Shown here: positions 44,501 to 57,119 of the stretch, piece after piece | Layout: every line of letters begins with the position of its first letter | Numbering within the stretch: position 1 is the stretch's first letter | Source: Fremontodendron californicum | Lineage: Eukaryota > Streptophyta > Magnoliopsida > Malvales > Malvaceae | Assembly (NCBI GenBank): GCA_030761205.1 | Contig: JAULJL010000048.1 | Coordinates: 3,720,001 to 3,784,000, forward strand | DNA length: 64,000 nucleotides | Direction of reading: 5' to 3' | Position numbers and translations under genes: made by a program | The notes under the pieces: generated by a model | Databases searched by the model: none | What the model was told of the DNA's origin: nothing | Seen by the model: the letters and a program-made list of their open reading frames with translations, nothing else

Positions 44501-46584
44501 GGTTAAGATTGCATTTATTTCCATGCCAGTTTGTTAGGTCTAGGCCATATTATGTTTGCCATGCATTTTCCATACCACTTAGGTTTTGAATCATGCATTT
44601 CATGCATTCAATTGGCTGTGTGTTCATGCATCTCATCTCATGTCATGTCATGCCACATGATTTATGATTTAGGCCAATCAATGGCTCAAAGTCATGCTCA
44701 CTTGAGCATACTTGTGGAAAATTAAAGAGTTGTCAAATTGATTATTCTACCTTTGTGATTTTTTTTATTAGCCAATTTTTGTCTAACTTTTTAAAAGTGT
44801 TAGCTACTGTTTGTGGGTCTTTGGGAGAGTCTCCAACATTTTTACTTTGATTTTTAAATGATTTTATCAAAGGCAAAAAAATGTGTTTTGGCAAAACAGT
44901 TTTTCACCCAGTACTCGGACTTTCCCGATTTTTCTGGGAAATCATCTTTAATCAGAAAATTAAGCCAATTTTATATCGTGTAGTTCTACATGTTTTGAGT
45001 CTCCAGTATTTTTTTTTAGATTTTTTAGTTTTCTTAAAAATAGGTAAAATTAAAATTGGACAGTATAGACAAATTGAATTCAAAAGAAAAAACAATTGTT
45101 GATTTTGGCTAAAGCATTTAGAAGGGGTTGGTTAGAAACTTTAGCTACTATCTTAGGGTAGTTTCTAAGCTCTTTTAACCTTTAAAACTGATTTCATAAA
45201 GCTCGGGTCAAGGGTGGTCAAGTCCGGGCTTTCAAACTTAGGAATTAGAGTCTTTTTCAAAGAGAATTCGGCAATGACTTATTTTTCATCCAAGATTTTC
45301 AAAATTGTTTTCAAACAATCACAAAATTTAATTTGATATCTTTTCCTAAGGTAGCCGGATATGTTTTTAGATAAACGGATTTCCTTAATTAAAGGAAAAA
45401 ATACACTTTCATGCATTGCATTTTCCATGTCCATACATATTTTATAATATGTGATTCTTGCTATGATAATTTCTATGGTATTGTTGTTATTTTGATTTAT
45501 ATATTTTTTTTGGTGATATGTTGTTCGTTATATGGTTTTGAATATTTTATGCTATTCTATGCTTTTTATTTAGTCGTTTAATTTTTTCATATTATTTAGC
45601 ATATACTATGTTCATGCATTATTTTTATTATTATTTATTTTCATGCATATTTCATGATCGCATTATTTTATGTTTCATGACATTTCATGTCACTTAGGAT
45701 ATTTCATTTCATTTAGGATATTTCATTTCATTTAGAATATATTATGTCACATAGGTCATTTCATTTCATATAGAATATACCATGATACTGAGGATATTTT
45801 ATTTCATCTAGGATATACTATGCCATTTAAATTATATCATATCATTTAGGTTGCATTATATTATCTAGACTTTGCTATGTCATTTTATTTATGTCACACA
45901 TATTCATATTTTTCTTTAAAATGTTTTGAAAAAGATAATGATTTTAAATAAAACAAAGTTATTTCTGAATTAAAATAATTCATGTGTTCTCTTCCGGGTT
46001 GCCGGGGAGGATATCCTCAATTATCATTAATAACGGAATATCTTTCTTAAAATGAGAATGATTTGGGAAATTTTCTAAATAAATAAAAATTTCTATATTC
46101 TGCCGAATTTTCGGAGAATGTAGGAAAATTTTGAAATAATAAATTTCGAATCATTTTCAATTAAAAATGGAATTATTTTTTCTTTAAATTGGGTATTAAC
46201 TTGAAAAAATAAATTAAAAACCGATTATTTACCGAGACTTGAGATAACACATGATTAATAAGGTACCATTTTATATGGGCGTTGTGGGGGTGCTAATCCT
46301 TCCCCACACGTAACCGAGTCCCGAATCCGATTCTTCGATTTTCTCTGACTTGAAATTGGTTTTAAGAATGTTTTAATTATTTTTAAAATGTTTAATAAAA
46401 CCGGTTTTAATAGGTGGCTGATCACACCTAGCTAAAAAGATTGGTAGCTGTCTTTTTCAAGGTCGTTTTCAAAACCTTCATTTTTCAAGAGGAATTAAGT
46501 CAACTTTTCCTCTGTTTTTTTTAATGTCACGCTTAACGAATATAGAGTCTTGCGATGAGACTTGTTATTTTTTAGGTCGCGACA
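41520..46584 (+). repeat. First LTR (5,065 bp) of the Ogre-like element
   Basis: Starts TGTAGGCACCTAATTTTGTC and ends GGTCGCGACA (TG...CA), three bases before the primer-binding site. It contains several K-S-rich AAAAAGTCAACC repeats near 41660-41720, a purine-rich tract near 43075-43135 and a TTGCCATGCAT-rich tandem region (44100-44600). An ATTTCATTTCATTTAGGATA repeat block lies at 45680-45860. Open frames inside it are by-products. Confidence 0.93.
44100..44600 (+). repeat. Tandem duplication inside LTR 1, about 235 bp
   Basis: The block with AGGTCTAGAATCATATTGG, ATTGCCATGCAT and CATTATTATGCATCTCATGC is repeated at about 44100 and 44335. The same arrangement is kept in the second LTR at about 61320-61800, so it predates the present copies. 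Confidence 0.7.
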
Positions 46585-46587
46585 GCT

Positions 46588-46606
46588 TGGCGGCTCCGCT
46601 GGGGAC
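46588..46606 (+). promoter_or_regulatory. Primer-binding site, tRNA-Arg type
   Basis: TGGCGGCTCCGCTGGGGAC begins three bases after the LTR. It is complementary, with one mismatch in the acceptor part, to the 3' end of plant tRNA-Arg(ACG) as I remember it (CCCCAGCGGAGTCGCCA). tRNA-Arg priming is a trait of Ogre elements. Confidence 0.8.
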
Positions 46607-47423
46607 ATTAGAGTGTCAGGCCTAGAATTAGTCGTGTGTTATCAAAGTCTCGGTTTTGTCGGGTTTAATTGGTATTTAATTTTAATTCCCATATTTTTTA
46701 AAATAATAAGGAGAATTTTGAAAATAATAAAATATTTTTTAATATGTTCATATTCATGTGCATAAATATTATTATTGTTTCTCTGGTTTATTTTCTTGTA
46801 TATTCTTTGTTATATGCTTGACATTATTTAATATTTTGTCGGGGCGTGTAGGATAGAGGTTAGGATAGTTGGTGAAAGGTTTGATTTTCCTCCTCTCACA
46901 CTACATGTGCATTTGCATATCATGAGCCCTATACTTGGGTTCGTCCCTTTAGGTGGAAGTAAAGTACCTACGCTTCGTGAGGCGATAGCCTCCGCATAAG
47001 CTAGCGAAACACTTTCGGAGTATTAGATTCCCTATGCTTCGTGTGGCAACAGCCTCTGCATAAGCAATGAACTCTAACGAATTGAACCAGCTTTTATCGG
47101 GGTGCCTTACTAGCCTTCACCGGCGACAGTGAGGAACAATTCGGGGCCTTAGAACCAATTCACCCACATATAATGAACCTAGGCGAAGCCATGCCAGATT
47201 TTTGATTAGATATCCCGAAGCTAGGAAACACTCGGAGGAGCACTTCTTACTTTTCACTATTTATTTATTTATTTATTTATTTTTTATTATTAAGATTTTT
47301 GATTTTATTATCCTATTACTGACTTGTGTTTTTTGTTTTGTTTTGTTTTCATTTCATGCATCATGATCATTTAGGGATATTTGCCTTTAACCGGGTGCCA
47401 ACTGAAGAGTTTTTGTTATAGTC
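46607..47423 (+). other. Untranslated leader of the Ogre-like element
   Basis: No open frame. A short duplication (CTTCGTGAGGCGATAGCCTC / CTTCGTGTGGCAACAGCCTC) occurs at about 46973 and 47038. It leads to the ATG of ORF1 at 47424. Confidence 0.55.
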
Positions 47424-49340
47424 ATGGAACGCCGAGACATTCTATCAGTATCAGTGGTTAGCAAGACATACCAGGAAGTCAAAACCGAGTCTGAAGTAAA
47501 TCAGGGTGACAAGGGAGACTGTTTGGCCATGGGTTTTACATCTGCACTTCCCGAGTTAGTTCACATGGATTTTGTTCGAAATTATTAAGTGGAATTAAGG
47601 GAAATTTGGAGACAATGGGGGTTGGATAGGAAGAACAAATTCACTAGGAAATATGGTGATATAGCTCTACTTCTCCCGATCGAGGTAGACGAACAGCTGA
47701 TTAGGGCCATAGTACAGTTCTGGGATCCTTCATATCGGTGTTTCACTTTTAATCAGGAGGATATGGTGCCCACCCTTGAGGAATATTCTACCTTGCTCTG
47801 TATTGAGTCAGTAAATCCGAATAAGTTTTATTGGAAGGAGCAGAAAACATCGAGCTATCGGAAGAAACTTTCTAAAGTGATGGGTATAGATATTCCGGTA
47901 GATTCTCCGCAAATAAAGAAGAAAGGTTCGAGTGACTGCATTCCTTGGGTATTCTTGCGTAATTATATCAAGAACAACCCGGATGGTGATCATGTGTTGG
48001 ACGTATTTGCTTTGGCAATTTATGGGTTGGTTATATTTCTAAAGGTGGAAGGTCATGTCGAGGTAGCATAGTGGATTTCTTTGTTCGGTTAGACAAACAT
48101 ATTGATCCTTCTACTGCTATTCTTGCTGAGACGATTCAGTCACTTTGTTACTGCCGAAAAAAAGAAAAAGGATGCTTCGAAGGTTTTGTACAACTTCTGC
48201 ACGTTCGGATTCAGAGTCATTTTTGGGAGAATGATAATAGGAAGCTTTAGCCTTATATGAAGACATGTGTTCCTCTTACCGAATTCAACAACAAGAAATG
48301 ATCCAAGAAAAGAGATAAGTAACAATGGATTAAGACTCTCCGTCACTTAGGAAGGGAGGATATAACTTGGAGGGCTTCGTGGATGCCACTTAGATCGATT
48401 TTGCGCCATTGTGGTGAGAACTTATGGGTTCCATTGTTGGGAATTTGGGGAGCCGTTAGCTATGCACCCTTACTAGTGCGGAGGCAGTATCGATCTAAAC
48501 AGTTTATCCCAATGACTCATGAGCTTATCTCGATGGACTTTTATTATGGTGAACTCGGATATATGGGGAGAATACGTCAAGTCATCGTGGCATGGAAGGA
48601 ATTATACTGTTCACAAGTGGGTAGGTATACCGATAATGCTACTCCAGCTTATCTGGTATGGAAGGCCAAGAAGCCTCGTGACATTGTGCTTCCCGTCGAA
48701 GATCCCTTTCTCCATCCAGTTGTTCTTCAGCCTGAATCGATAATACCGTCAGAAGTTGAGCTAGTTAAGCAAGAATTAGAAAAAGACAAAGGAAAGTTGA
48801 AGCGAGAATGCGATAAGCTTCAAGAAGATGTCGAGGATTTGAGGACTAAGCTAGAGATCCAAGAGACCAAGACAAGGAAAGTGGTCACAGAGAGGGATAC
48901 AGCATTGATCGATATATTAGATCTGCATCAAGAAAACAAGAAGATAAGGGTCACGGGAAGATTCACAAGAGCCAGTATTTCTTTCATAGCACATGAGAAA
49001 AAAGTGAAGAAACTCCAAATAGAGTTGGATTATTGGAAGATTAAGGCCAAGGAAAGTAAAGAAAATGAGTCCGGGTTTTCTCAAGAGCGGCAAAAATGGG
49101 TCACTCCAAGCTAGAAAGATGCCAGCAAGAAAATGAACAGTTGAGATTCAGGTTGGGAAATGAGAAAGAAAGAACGTCCTTGATGCAGAAAGAGAGTGAG
49201 TCACTCCATACGGCTATAGAGCAGTAGTAGTCGTCAGCCAAGAAAGTCGACATTGCTGATATCGTCCGAGAAAGTCAGCGGGAAAAGTGATGGCTTGAAA
49301 GAATTGAAGACTTTGAGAGGGATGATCAGTGACTGTGGCA
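47424..49340 (+). pseudogene. Decayed Ogre ORF1 (DUF7745-like with coiled coil)
   Basis: Translation in pieces gives the ORF1 type found upstream of gag in Ogre-like elements. There is an N-terminal part with ELREIWRQWG, CFTFNQEDMVPTLEEY and CIPWVFLRNYI (47589-48070), and a part with WVPLLGIWGAVSYAPLLVRRQYRSKQFIP (from about 48420). A long charged coiled coil runs to about 49330. Lesions: an in-frame TAA at 47586 (probably a former CAA), a two-base disturbance near 48069, TAG near 48249, TGA near 48298, a frame change before 48383, TAG at 49112 and further stops after 49220. The function of ORF1 in Ogre elements is unknown. This copy cannot make the full protein. Confidence 0.75.
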
Positions 49341-49539
49341 TCTCTTGGAAGAAGTTTAAGACTAGTATGAGCAAGTATTTCTATGTAATTTGATGGTTGT
49401 ATGAATTTTCCATGAATTAATGAAAAACCTTTAGCGTTGGGATCCGATTTTAAGGCAAATATCATTCGTTTCATATTCATAAAAGCATTCTCCGTTACCA
49501 ATTCATTCATTCATCTCATTTATTTGTTTGTTTGTTGAT

Positions 49540-50240
49540 AGACATGTATCATTTTGACATTATGTTACAGGCCTAACATATGTGGTCATTTATTGTAGAA
49601 TACATTTGTGACATACATGATTATTTTTTGTATATACCTTTGTGTTAATTCATTTATTCTTTACATGTATTATTCTGATGTCATGTTACAGTTCTAACAT
49701 GCATGGTCATTCATTGTAGAATATATTTGTGATATACATGGTCATTCTTTGTATATACCTTTGGGTTAATTTATGAATTTTGTACATACCTCATATGAAC
49801 ATCATGTTACAATCATAGCATGCATGGTCAGCCATTGTAAAATATATTTATGACATGCATGGTCGTTATTTTTATATACCGGTGTATCAATTTATTCATT
49901 CTTTAAATACATCATGTTGGTATCAAGTTGCATTCATAGTCAGCATGACTTTTCCGTATATATCCATGCATTAATTTGCTTATTCTTTACATGCACCATG
50001 TTAGCATTAGGATGTATTCATGACACACATGGTCAACATGATTTTCTTTGTATATACTCTGTGTCAATCATTCATTGTTACATGCATCATAATTGACATC
50101 GTATTGCATTCATAGAGTATATGATCATTCATTGGGAAATACATCTGAAATATGCATGGTCAATCATTGTATATATCTGTACATTGACTTGCATGCATTA
50201 TATTGGCATCATATTACATTCATAACATCCATGGCTCATT
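49540..50240 (+). repeat. Tandem array, about 120-bp units, between ORF1 and gag
   Basis: Units with TTACATGTATCATTTTGACAT, then TAACATGCATGGTCATTCATTG and GTATATACCTTTGTGTTAAT start near 49543, 49665, 49785 and 49907 (about 120-122 bp apart). Three shortened units follow near 49989, 50081 and 50185. Divergence between units is moderate. Confidence 0.8.
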
Positions 50241-51958
50241 CATCACGAAATATGTTAATAAGATGAAATAGAAGTTGGCTTTGCTTTAAGAGTCTTTGAA
50301 AGAATTTCCATTTCAAATCAGAGGTATATGAGTCACTGAGAATCTGTTCAACATTGCAGGATTCATGGAAGGCGGAAATTCAATCAAAATGGAAAGAATA
50401 AGACAGGCTCTGCAGGAAACACAAGAAAGGCTGAACAGAAATCGAAAAGATTACCGAGAACAAATGGCTAAAATGATAGAACTGATGTCCGTCACTGTCA
50501 AAGGCAAGGGGCATGTTGAGGACTCTGCTCAGGAAGAAAGAGCCATGGAGGTTAAGAATTTGACTAGAATGGAGAGAATAGAACAGGTTCAGCAAGAGAT
50601 GGAGGAAGAAGTGATTAGTGTTCAGAAAGGGGTCCAAGTGCAGACGGTTAAGTTGATGGAGCTAATACCCTTCATTGTCAAAGAAAAGGGGCATGAGAAG
50701 GACTCTGCTGAGGAAGAAAGAGCCATGGAGGCTATGAATTTGGCTAGAATGGAAAGAATAGAACAAGTTCAGCAAGAGATAGAGGAAGAAGTGATTAGAG
50801 TTCGGAAAGGATCCAAGAGCAAACGATTAAGTTAATAGAGCTAATTATCAAAGAAAAGGGACAGGTTGAGAGTTCTACTACAAAAGGAAAATCAAAAGTC
50901 TTGGGAAACAATTCGAGGAATTGCCTCTCTTGCTCGTGTGAGGTAACAGCAATTAAAAGGCAGAATTCTCAAGGCATACAGCCACAAGATACAGTGAAGT
51001 ATCAGCTATTAAACAAAAGGCCCCGGACAGTAGAAAGCATAGATGAATTTGGGAGCGTAGATCCACGAGAACTTTGCTTGGTCCCTGATTTAGTCATTCC
51101 ACCGGAATTCGAAGTTCCAAGCTTCGAGATATATGACGGGACAACTGATCCAAGGACCCACCTCGAAATGTTCTGCCAGATGATGGTGAGCCATGTGGAT
51201 AATGATAAGTTATTGATCCATTATATCCTTGATAGCCTCGGTGGATCTACAATCGGATGGTATTATCGGCTGAGTAGGGATCAGATTCGTTCCTGGAGCG
51301 ATTTGGCTAAGGCTTTTTATAACCAATACAAGCATATGATTGACAGGATGCCGGACCGTCTCTTTTTGCAAAGTATGAGAAAGACAGCCACTGAAAGCTT
51401 CAAAGAGTATTCTCGCAGATGGAGAGACATAGCGGCCCAGGTACAGCCGCCCTTAACTGAAAAAGAAGTTGTTGTCCTATTTACAAATACACTGTAGGCT
51501 CCATGCTATGATAAACTTGTTGGTAATGCCATGAACGATTCCATAAGCAAGATAATTCCAAAGGAGATAATGAATGAGACAGACAAGAAAGGAAAGCTCA
51601 AAGTAGGGGAGACATCCGGTAGCAAGGGAAATTGGGAACCCCAAAGAAAAGGAAAAGATATCCAGTCTATGACCTATGGTGGGCAACAGGTGGAAAGCTT
51701 TGTCCCATATCCTCTACAACCCATATACCATCAATTTTATCCTTTCATGAACAATGTGTAACGGGATCCTTACTTATAACCGATGTCCTCTCAAAGTAAT
51801 TATTTGACAAATCTCCAACCTCAGTCCAGTCAGGGAAAGTCAAAGAATAATCAAAAAAGTGATCAGTTTGAGCCATTATCCATCTCTTACTCTGAGTTGT
51901 TACCTCAGCTTGTCGAAAACCAAATCCTCGCTCGAGTGCCAGTAAAACCCATCCAACC

Positions 51959-53788
51959 TTATGCACCCAAAAGAGTGTATCTTATTTAACCTTGCACTAA
52001 AAAGATCAATTGTAAGTATAATGATTAGCAAGGGTCGAGTACTCAGGGATTGTGTTTTAATCTATGAGTTATTAGTTTATAACTTACGTTCAAAGAAAAC
52101 AATAAAAGAAAAGGGGTTTTTGAAGCCAGATTTAAACTAAAGTAAATAATAAGAATAAGATGCAAGGCGGTATAACCAGCCAATAAAAATATATATACTA
52201 AATTAGGCGGTATAACCAGCCAATAAAAATAAAACAAAGTTAATATACAAATTAGGCGGTATAACCAGCCAATAAAAATAAATATACTTTTAAAAATAAG
52301 CAAACTAGAAAAGTAAGAAAACAAGTAAGTAAGAAGAATCAAATATGAAAAATATGGTTAAGGTTTCATTCTCCACCACTAGACATCATTAAGAATCAAT
52401 TTCAGATCTATCAATATCAACCAACTATCAAAGTTAACAACCGTAGATAACAACAAGCTCTGTTATCCCAATCTTTCCTTAGTTTGTCGTTAAATAGAAC
52501 AAGCTCTCTATTTAATCTCTAACCATTAAACAACCTAAAATAAGCTCTCTAAATTCAATTTAATGGCAGCTTTATGATGAGAAAGATAGGTTGATCTAAG
52601 CAACAAACACATAAGCTCGGATTGTTCAACTTAGGTTATGTTCCACTTTGCAATTATTGAAAACTTGACCATAATCATTAATCACAAATTGCCACTTATG
52701 AATAGGAAATCAAGACAATTACACGGATCAAGACTCCTAGACTAGCAATAGATAATTATCAAGATCTATCTAGTTGTACACCTAAATAAATCAAGACAAC
52801 ATCATGAACAATTCTTGTAGAAGAACATAAGCAACTTTGATAGAAAATTAATGATAGATAGAATCTGAAAATCAATCACAAAACATGTCTAGGGCTTTGA
52901 AATCACCCTTAACCAAATATAAGTTTAGCCTAGCATAGGCATTGTAAACATAAACATAAAATTAAAGAGAATCTAAGAAGGAAATAAAAGAAAGAAAGAA
53001 GAAGAAGAAAATAAAGAAAAAGAAAACTAGAGAAAAGAAAGAAGAAGAAAACTTAGAGAATTTTATTACAATGGCTAATATCCTACCAATGTACAATCCT
53101 TCTACAATCATCCAAGGCCCTCTATTTATACACATTTTGGAGGACTAAATGACAAGAGACAAGCTTTACAAATTTCAAAGGTAGGTATAATAGGTGGGTG
53201 CATTTTTCTAACAATTTTCGTCATATTGTATGACAATTTTGATCAGCCAGCTTGATGGTCGATTTTGTCAATATTGGAGGCTTGATCTGATCAAATGGTC
53301 TTCTAAAAAAATGTTCCCCTATCAGACGGTGATCCATAGCCGTTGGAATCAGCTCATTTGCTGATGTTTATCTGAAGATATGGTCAAAATACCAAAACTT
53401 GTCAGCACAGACGTCATTGCACATCAGCCATCTTGATGGTCGATTTCGCTAGGGAAAACGACTCCGTTTCAAGAAGTGTAAAACATGAAAAAGTTAGATA
53501 TGCCTCTTAACTTTGCACGGTTAAAATTTCAGCCTTATTGCTTCAGTGAAACTCCAGATATAGCTGATATGGCAAAAGGTGTCGGAACTGGAACTGAACT
53601 GAATTTGCCCTTAATTGTTGATTTAACCTAGTAATCTGAAATCACTCAAAGAAACTCGTAAAAAAACACCAAATTACATAAAAATATAAAAGATCATAAA
53701 CACAATTAGACTAAGCAATAATAACTCGTATTTGACACAAAACAATAATAAAACATAACTAAAAACTATATAATTATACGAGTTATCA
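51959..53788. mobile_element. 1.8-kb non-coding insertion in gag
   Basis: Gag-like sequence stops at about 51958 and resumes at about 53789. The 5-bp word CAACC flanks both sides (51954-51958 and 53789-53793), a candidate target duplication. The insert is non-coding and AT-rich, with a GAAGAAAGAAG-rich tract at about 52980-53050. On the minus strand it starts TGATAACTCGTATAATTATA and its other edge has GGGTGCA, so it may be a solo LTR or a short non-autonomous LTR element in reverse. The edges are uncertain by a few bases to about 20. Confidence 0.6.
52166..52280. repeat. Three copies of a GGCGGTATAACCAGCC hairpin word
   Basis: GGCGGTATAACCAGCC followed by AATAAAAATA occurs at about 52167, 52206 and 52255, separated by short AT spacers. 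The word is an imperfect palindrome able to fold around GGTTATACC. Confidence 0.85.
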
Positions 53789-54589
53789 CAACCCCCATAG
53801 ACTGGTATGATGAAAATGCATTTTGTGGTTATCATTACGAGATTCGAGGTTATTCCATGAAAAATTGTTTGTCTCTAAAGCGGAAGGTTCAAGCACTAAT
53901 CAGTAATGGGCTGTTAGGTTTTGAGAAGAAACAGAAGTCAGATAATGGGAAAAAGCCACTATTTTGTTCAGGGTAAGACAATTGGGGATGTCAGGATGGG
54001 AAAGAAAGACTTACACGGGTATATGAAGCAAGAAAGAAATCAGGTTGACCCAATTCCTGTGTCATACAGTGAACTACTATCTCAACTCATCATGAATCAC
54101 CTTGTGACACCAATGCAATTTGAGCCTCTGAAGCCTCCTTATCCGAGCTGGTATGACGCTAATGAGCATTATGGTTATCATTCTGAAAATCAAGGCCACT
54201 CAACGGAGAACTGCCCCGCTTTGAAGTACAAGGTCAGGGAACTCATCAAGGCTGGTTTAGTAAGTTTTGAAGAGGGGAAGCCCAAGTGTCAGGAAAGTTC
54301 ATTTTCCCAAAAACAACCCTGGGATAACCAAGAGAAGATTCTGATCCCAATCCCTGACCTGCTGTCAATACTGATAAAAAATCAGTACCTCACCTCTGTG
54401 CCTCTGAAAGTAGCTCCAAACCCATCAGCAAGGAGTTATGACCTTAACAACAAGTGTGAGTATCACATGGGGGCAATTGGGCATTCGACTGAAGAGTGCC
54501 GACAACTGAAGGAAATGGTGGAAGGTCTTTTTTGCAATGGAATTTTGACTCCAAAGCTTATCGAACAATGGAAGTCAGCTTTTCCATAA

Positions 54590-57110
54590 ATCATTATCTT
54601 CGTAGGGTTTTAAAGAGGAGAATCACTATCTTTGAAAGCATGTCAGTAGGAGTATTCTGATGCATGCAGTTCTATGCACTTTGATGATAGAAGCACTTGT
54701 CTCATGTTGACATCTACATGAAATAAATAAACTTTGAATTTAAATGTTTTGTGTTCATTTTATTTTAGCAATAAATTTGAATTTGCAAAAACAAATGAAA
54801 CTTTGAGAAAATTTGTGGTAAACAATAAATAAGTGGTTTTCACAAGAAATAATGAAGTCTTGAGAATATTGATGATTATTGTTAGAAATTACCCAATACT
54901 TTTCCTCTCTCTTTTGGGTTTTCCTATACTTAAATCCCTTGAATCAAGACCACTTGAAAGACCTAATGCTTCAAGGAATATGAATAAATTAAACTTCATA
55001 AACCATTGTCATTACAAAATAAGCAAAGATGTAGATCCTAGTCTAGACTATGAACAAAGGAACAAACTGTTTGAAAATTTTTCGAATTCCTTGAAATTAA
55101 ACAAATGAGACATTCTTTCAAGAATCTAGATCATGGTAATTTGATGTGTGTCAAGGCTGTGCCAAAGCTATTCATATCCTTTCCAATAATAACAAAACAC
55201 CAATTGCCCAAACATCACTTCATGATTGATACCTCGGGGCACAATGACCAAACAAGATTAGCACATGTCCTAGAGAAAACCTATTTTTGGGAAATATTTT
55301 CCTAGGCACTTCAAACAAACCCAAGATTGAAACTTAGCTTTTTCATTGTAAACCTAGACTTGCGATGTTCCTCGCAATGATACAATTCCTCATGGTTGAT
55401 CAAATTGGGGCATCATATGTGGAAATGATGGATACATGATGAAAAAGGATGGAGCTAATTCCCAAATCATTAGGGACATGCGAAAAAAAAAATTGTGATA
55501 TCATGCATATGAGAATTCAGATAATTCCAAAGTGCAAAATGAAATTTTGATTATCTATTTCCCCTGGGGATTGCTTTTCAATGAGAATATTTGTTCTCGA
55601 TATGAGAAATGGCCATCTTTCATATCCCTTTCTCAAAAAGAAATTACCTATAGTTACCCTTTTTGAGCCAAAAGAATTATTTCTTCTTTGAACCCTTATC
55701 AAGGATCACCCTCTACACTGGAGGCAAATGCGAGGAAAGATCTTCTCAAAGATCATTGAGAAATGAGTCCTAACTCAAAGATAGATAGAAAGCAAATTGA
55801 GTTCCCAAATGAATACGAGCTCATTTTGTAGAAAGGAAAAGAAAAAGATGGCAAAATGGAAGCCAAGGACAAAACAAAAGAAAAAAAAACACAAAAAAAA
55901 AAAAAGAGAATTGTGAAAAAGTGGGGCAAATGAAAGCCAAAAGCAAAAAAGAAGAAGGAAAGAAAAGTCCAAAAAGGACAATTGCTTCAGAAGGATCTTC
56001 CTCAAGAAATGATATTTGATCTGATTACCCTCAAACATAGATTTTGGGCTTATTTATCCTTTCTTTCTGAACCCCGAACCATGGCCTACATTACGTGCTT
56101 TAAAATTCCATTTTGATCAAGCATGAATATTTAATTTGAAGGGTTCTCCTCAGATTTTATCCCATCTCATCGAATTATCATTTCACTAAGGAAGAATTTA
56201 GAATTCTCAAGTGCATGATAGAATAATGAAAAAGGAGAAAAATTGGAAAGAATGGGACTCTAGGGCGAAAACCCAAAATGTGCGGTCTAGAGTAAAATGG
56301 AAGTTTTTGATGTCATCTATGATAGTGCCGATACCACAAAAGAGAAAGCCATCTTGAAGAAGTGGTCATCGAGGAACATCTAGGAATTCTTGAACCTCCC
56401 AAATTGTCAACTCTCATTCGGACGATTGTATTCAAAAATTGAAACTTTTTTCCCTCCAAAATTAAACTTTCCGGTTTAAAACATCCCGGCGAATCTTGAC
56501 GCTTGTGAAAATACCTTGATATGGAAACTAAAGAATGTTGAATTTGTTTGGTTCTCAATGAATTCATGATTTATAAAATCTGTTCCATTTGTAAGCCTAG
56601 AAGGGACATACATTTTTGTTGTGAAGTTTTCCTGGAAAAACCAAAATCTTGATATACCAAGCCTTGTCAATTCAAATTGAAAAAACCCAAATTGACACTT
56701 AGGAAAATTTCTAACAGTGATCATCAATCTTCAAAAATTTCGTACATCACACACTGTGGAGTTAATATTTTTGGCTCAGAAGTTTTCATTAAATAAGCAA
56801 AATTGTTTTTCAAAAAGGGAAAATAAAAATATTTTTGAAACACCTATTTTTGATGTTGTCATGACATAAGAGTTTTTCTAACCGAAAGGTGTGAAACTAC
56901 TAGGGTTAACCTTGACTTCCAAATATCAGAACAAGAAATAGAACTCAGCAAGCAGATTTCTGTTGATAAGAGTTTGAAAACTGTTGGGGCAAGAGAATAG
57001 CCAAAGATTGAAAAAGGAGTTGAAGATATACTCTGATTTGAAGAGGAAAAATGAATGGGAAAGGCTAAGCCAAAGTCTAGAAAAACGATCAGGGGCATTT
57101 GCATCGTTCA
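54590..57110 (+). other. Region where pol is expected but absent
   Basis: Between the end of gag and the 3' repeats I find no protease, reverse transcriptase, RNase H or integrase motif in any frame, only short open frames. A purine-rich stretch at 55835-55990 (AAAAGAAAAAAAAACACAAA) resembles a 3' untranslated region. Pol has probably been deleted close to 54600-54830. Confidence 0.6.
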
Positions 57111-57119
57111 TGAGCACTC

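Larger units (their letters stand above)
50365..54589 (+). pseudogene. Decayed Ogre-type gag, interrupted by an insertion
   Basis: The gag starts MEGGNSIKMERIRQ at 50365. The N-terminal coiled coil contains a 60-aa unit repeated at a 180-bp period (50521, 50701, partial third). A one-base loss near 50808 shifts the frame. The capsid-like part follows (50901-51497: ELCLVPDLVIPPEFEVPSFE, LDSLGGSTIGWYYRLS, ESFKEYSRRWRDIAAQVQPP), ends at a TAG that looks like a mutated CAG, and continues in frame to 51760. A 1.8-kb insertion at 51959-53788 splits the gene. The C-terminal part has three zinc-knuckle-like modules: near 53810 (CGYHYEIRGYSMKNC), 54160 (YHSENQGHSTENC) and 54455 (CEYHMGAIGHSTEEC). It ends at 54589. 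Confidence 0.82.

Noticed and set aside
42066..45102. Small open frames inside LTR 1, with counterparts in LTR 2 (59339-61313)
   Set aside because: Short and without domains; their recurrence in LTR 2 follows from LTR identity.
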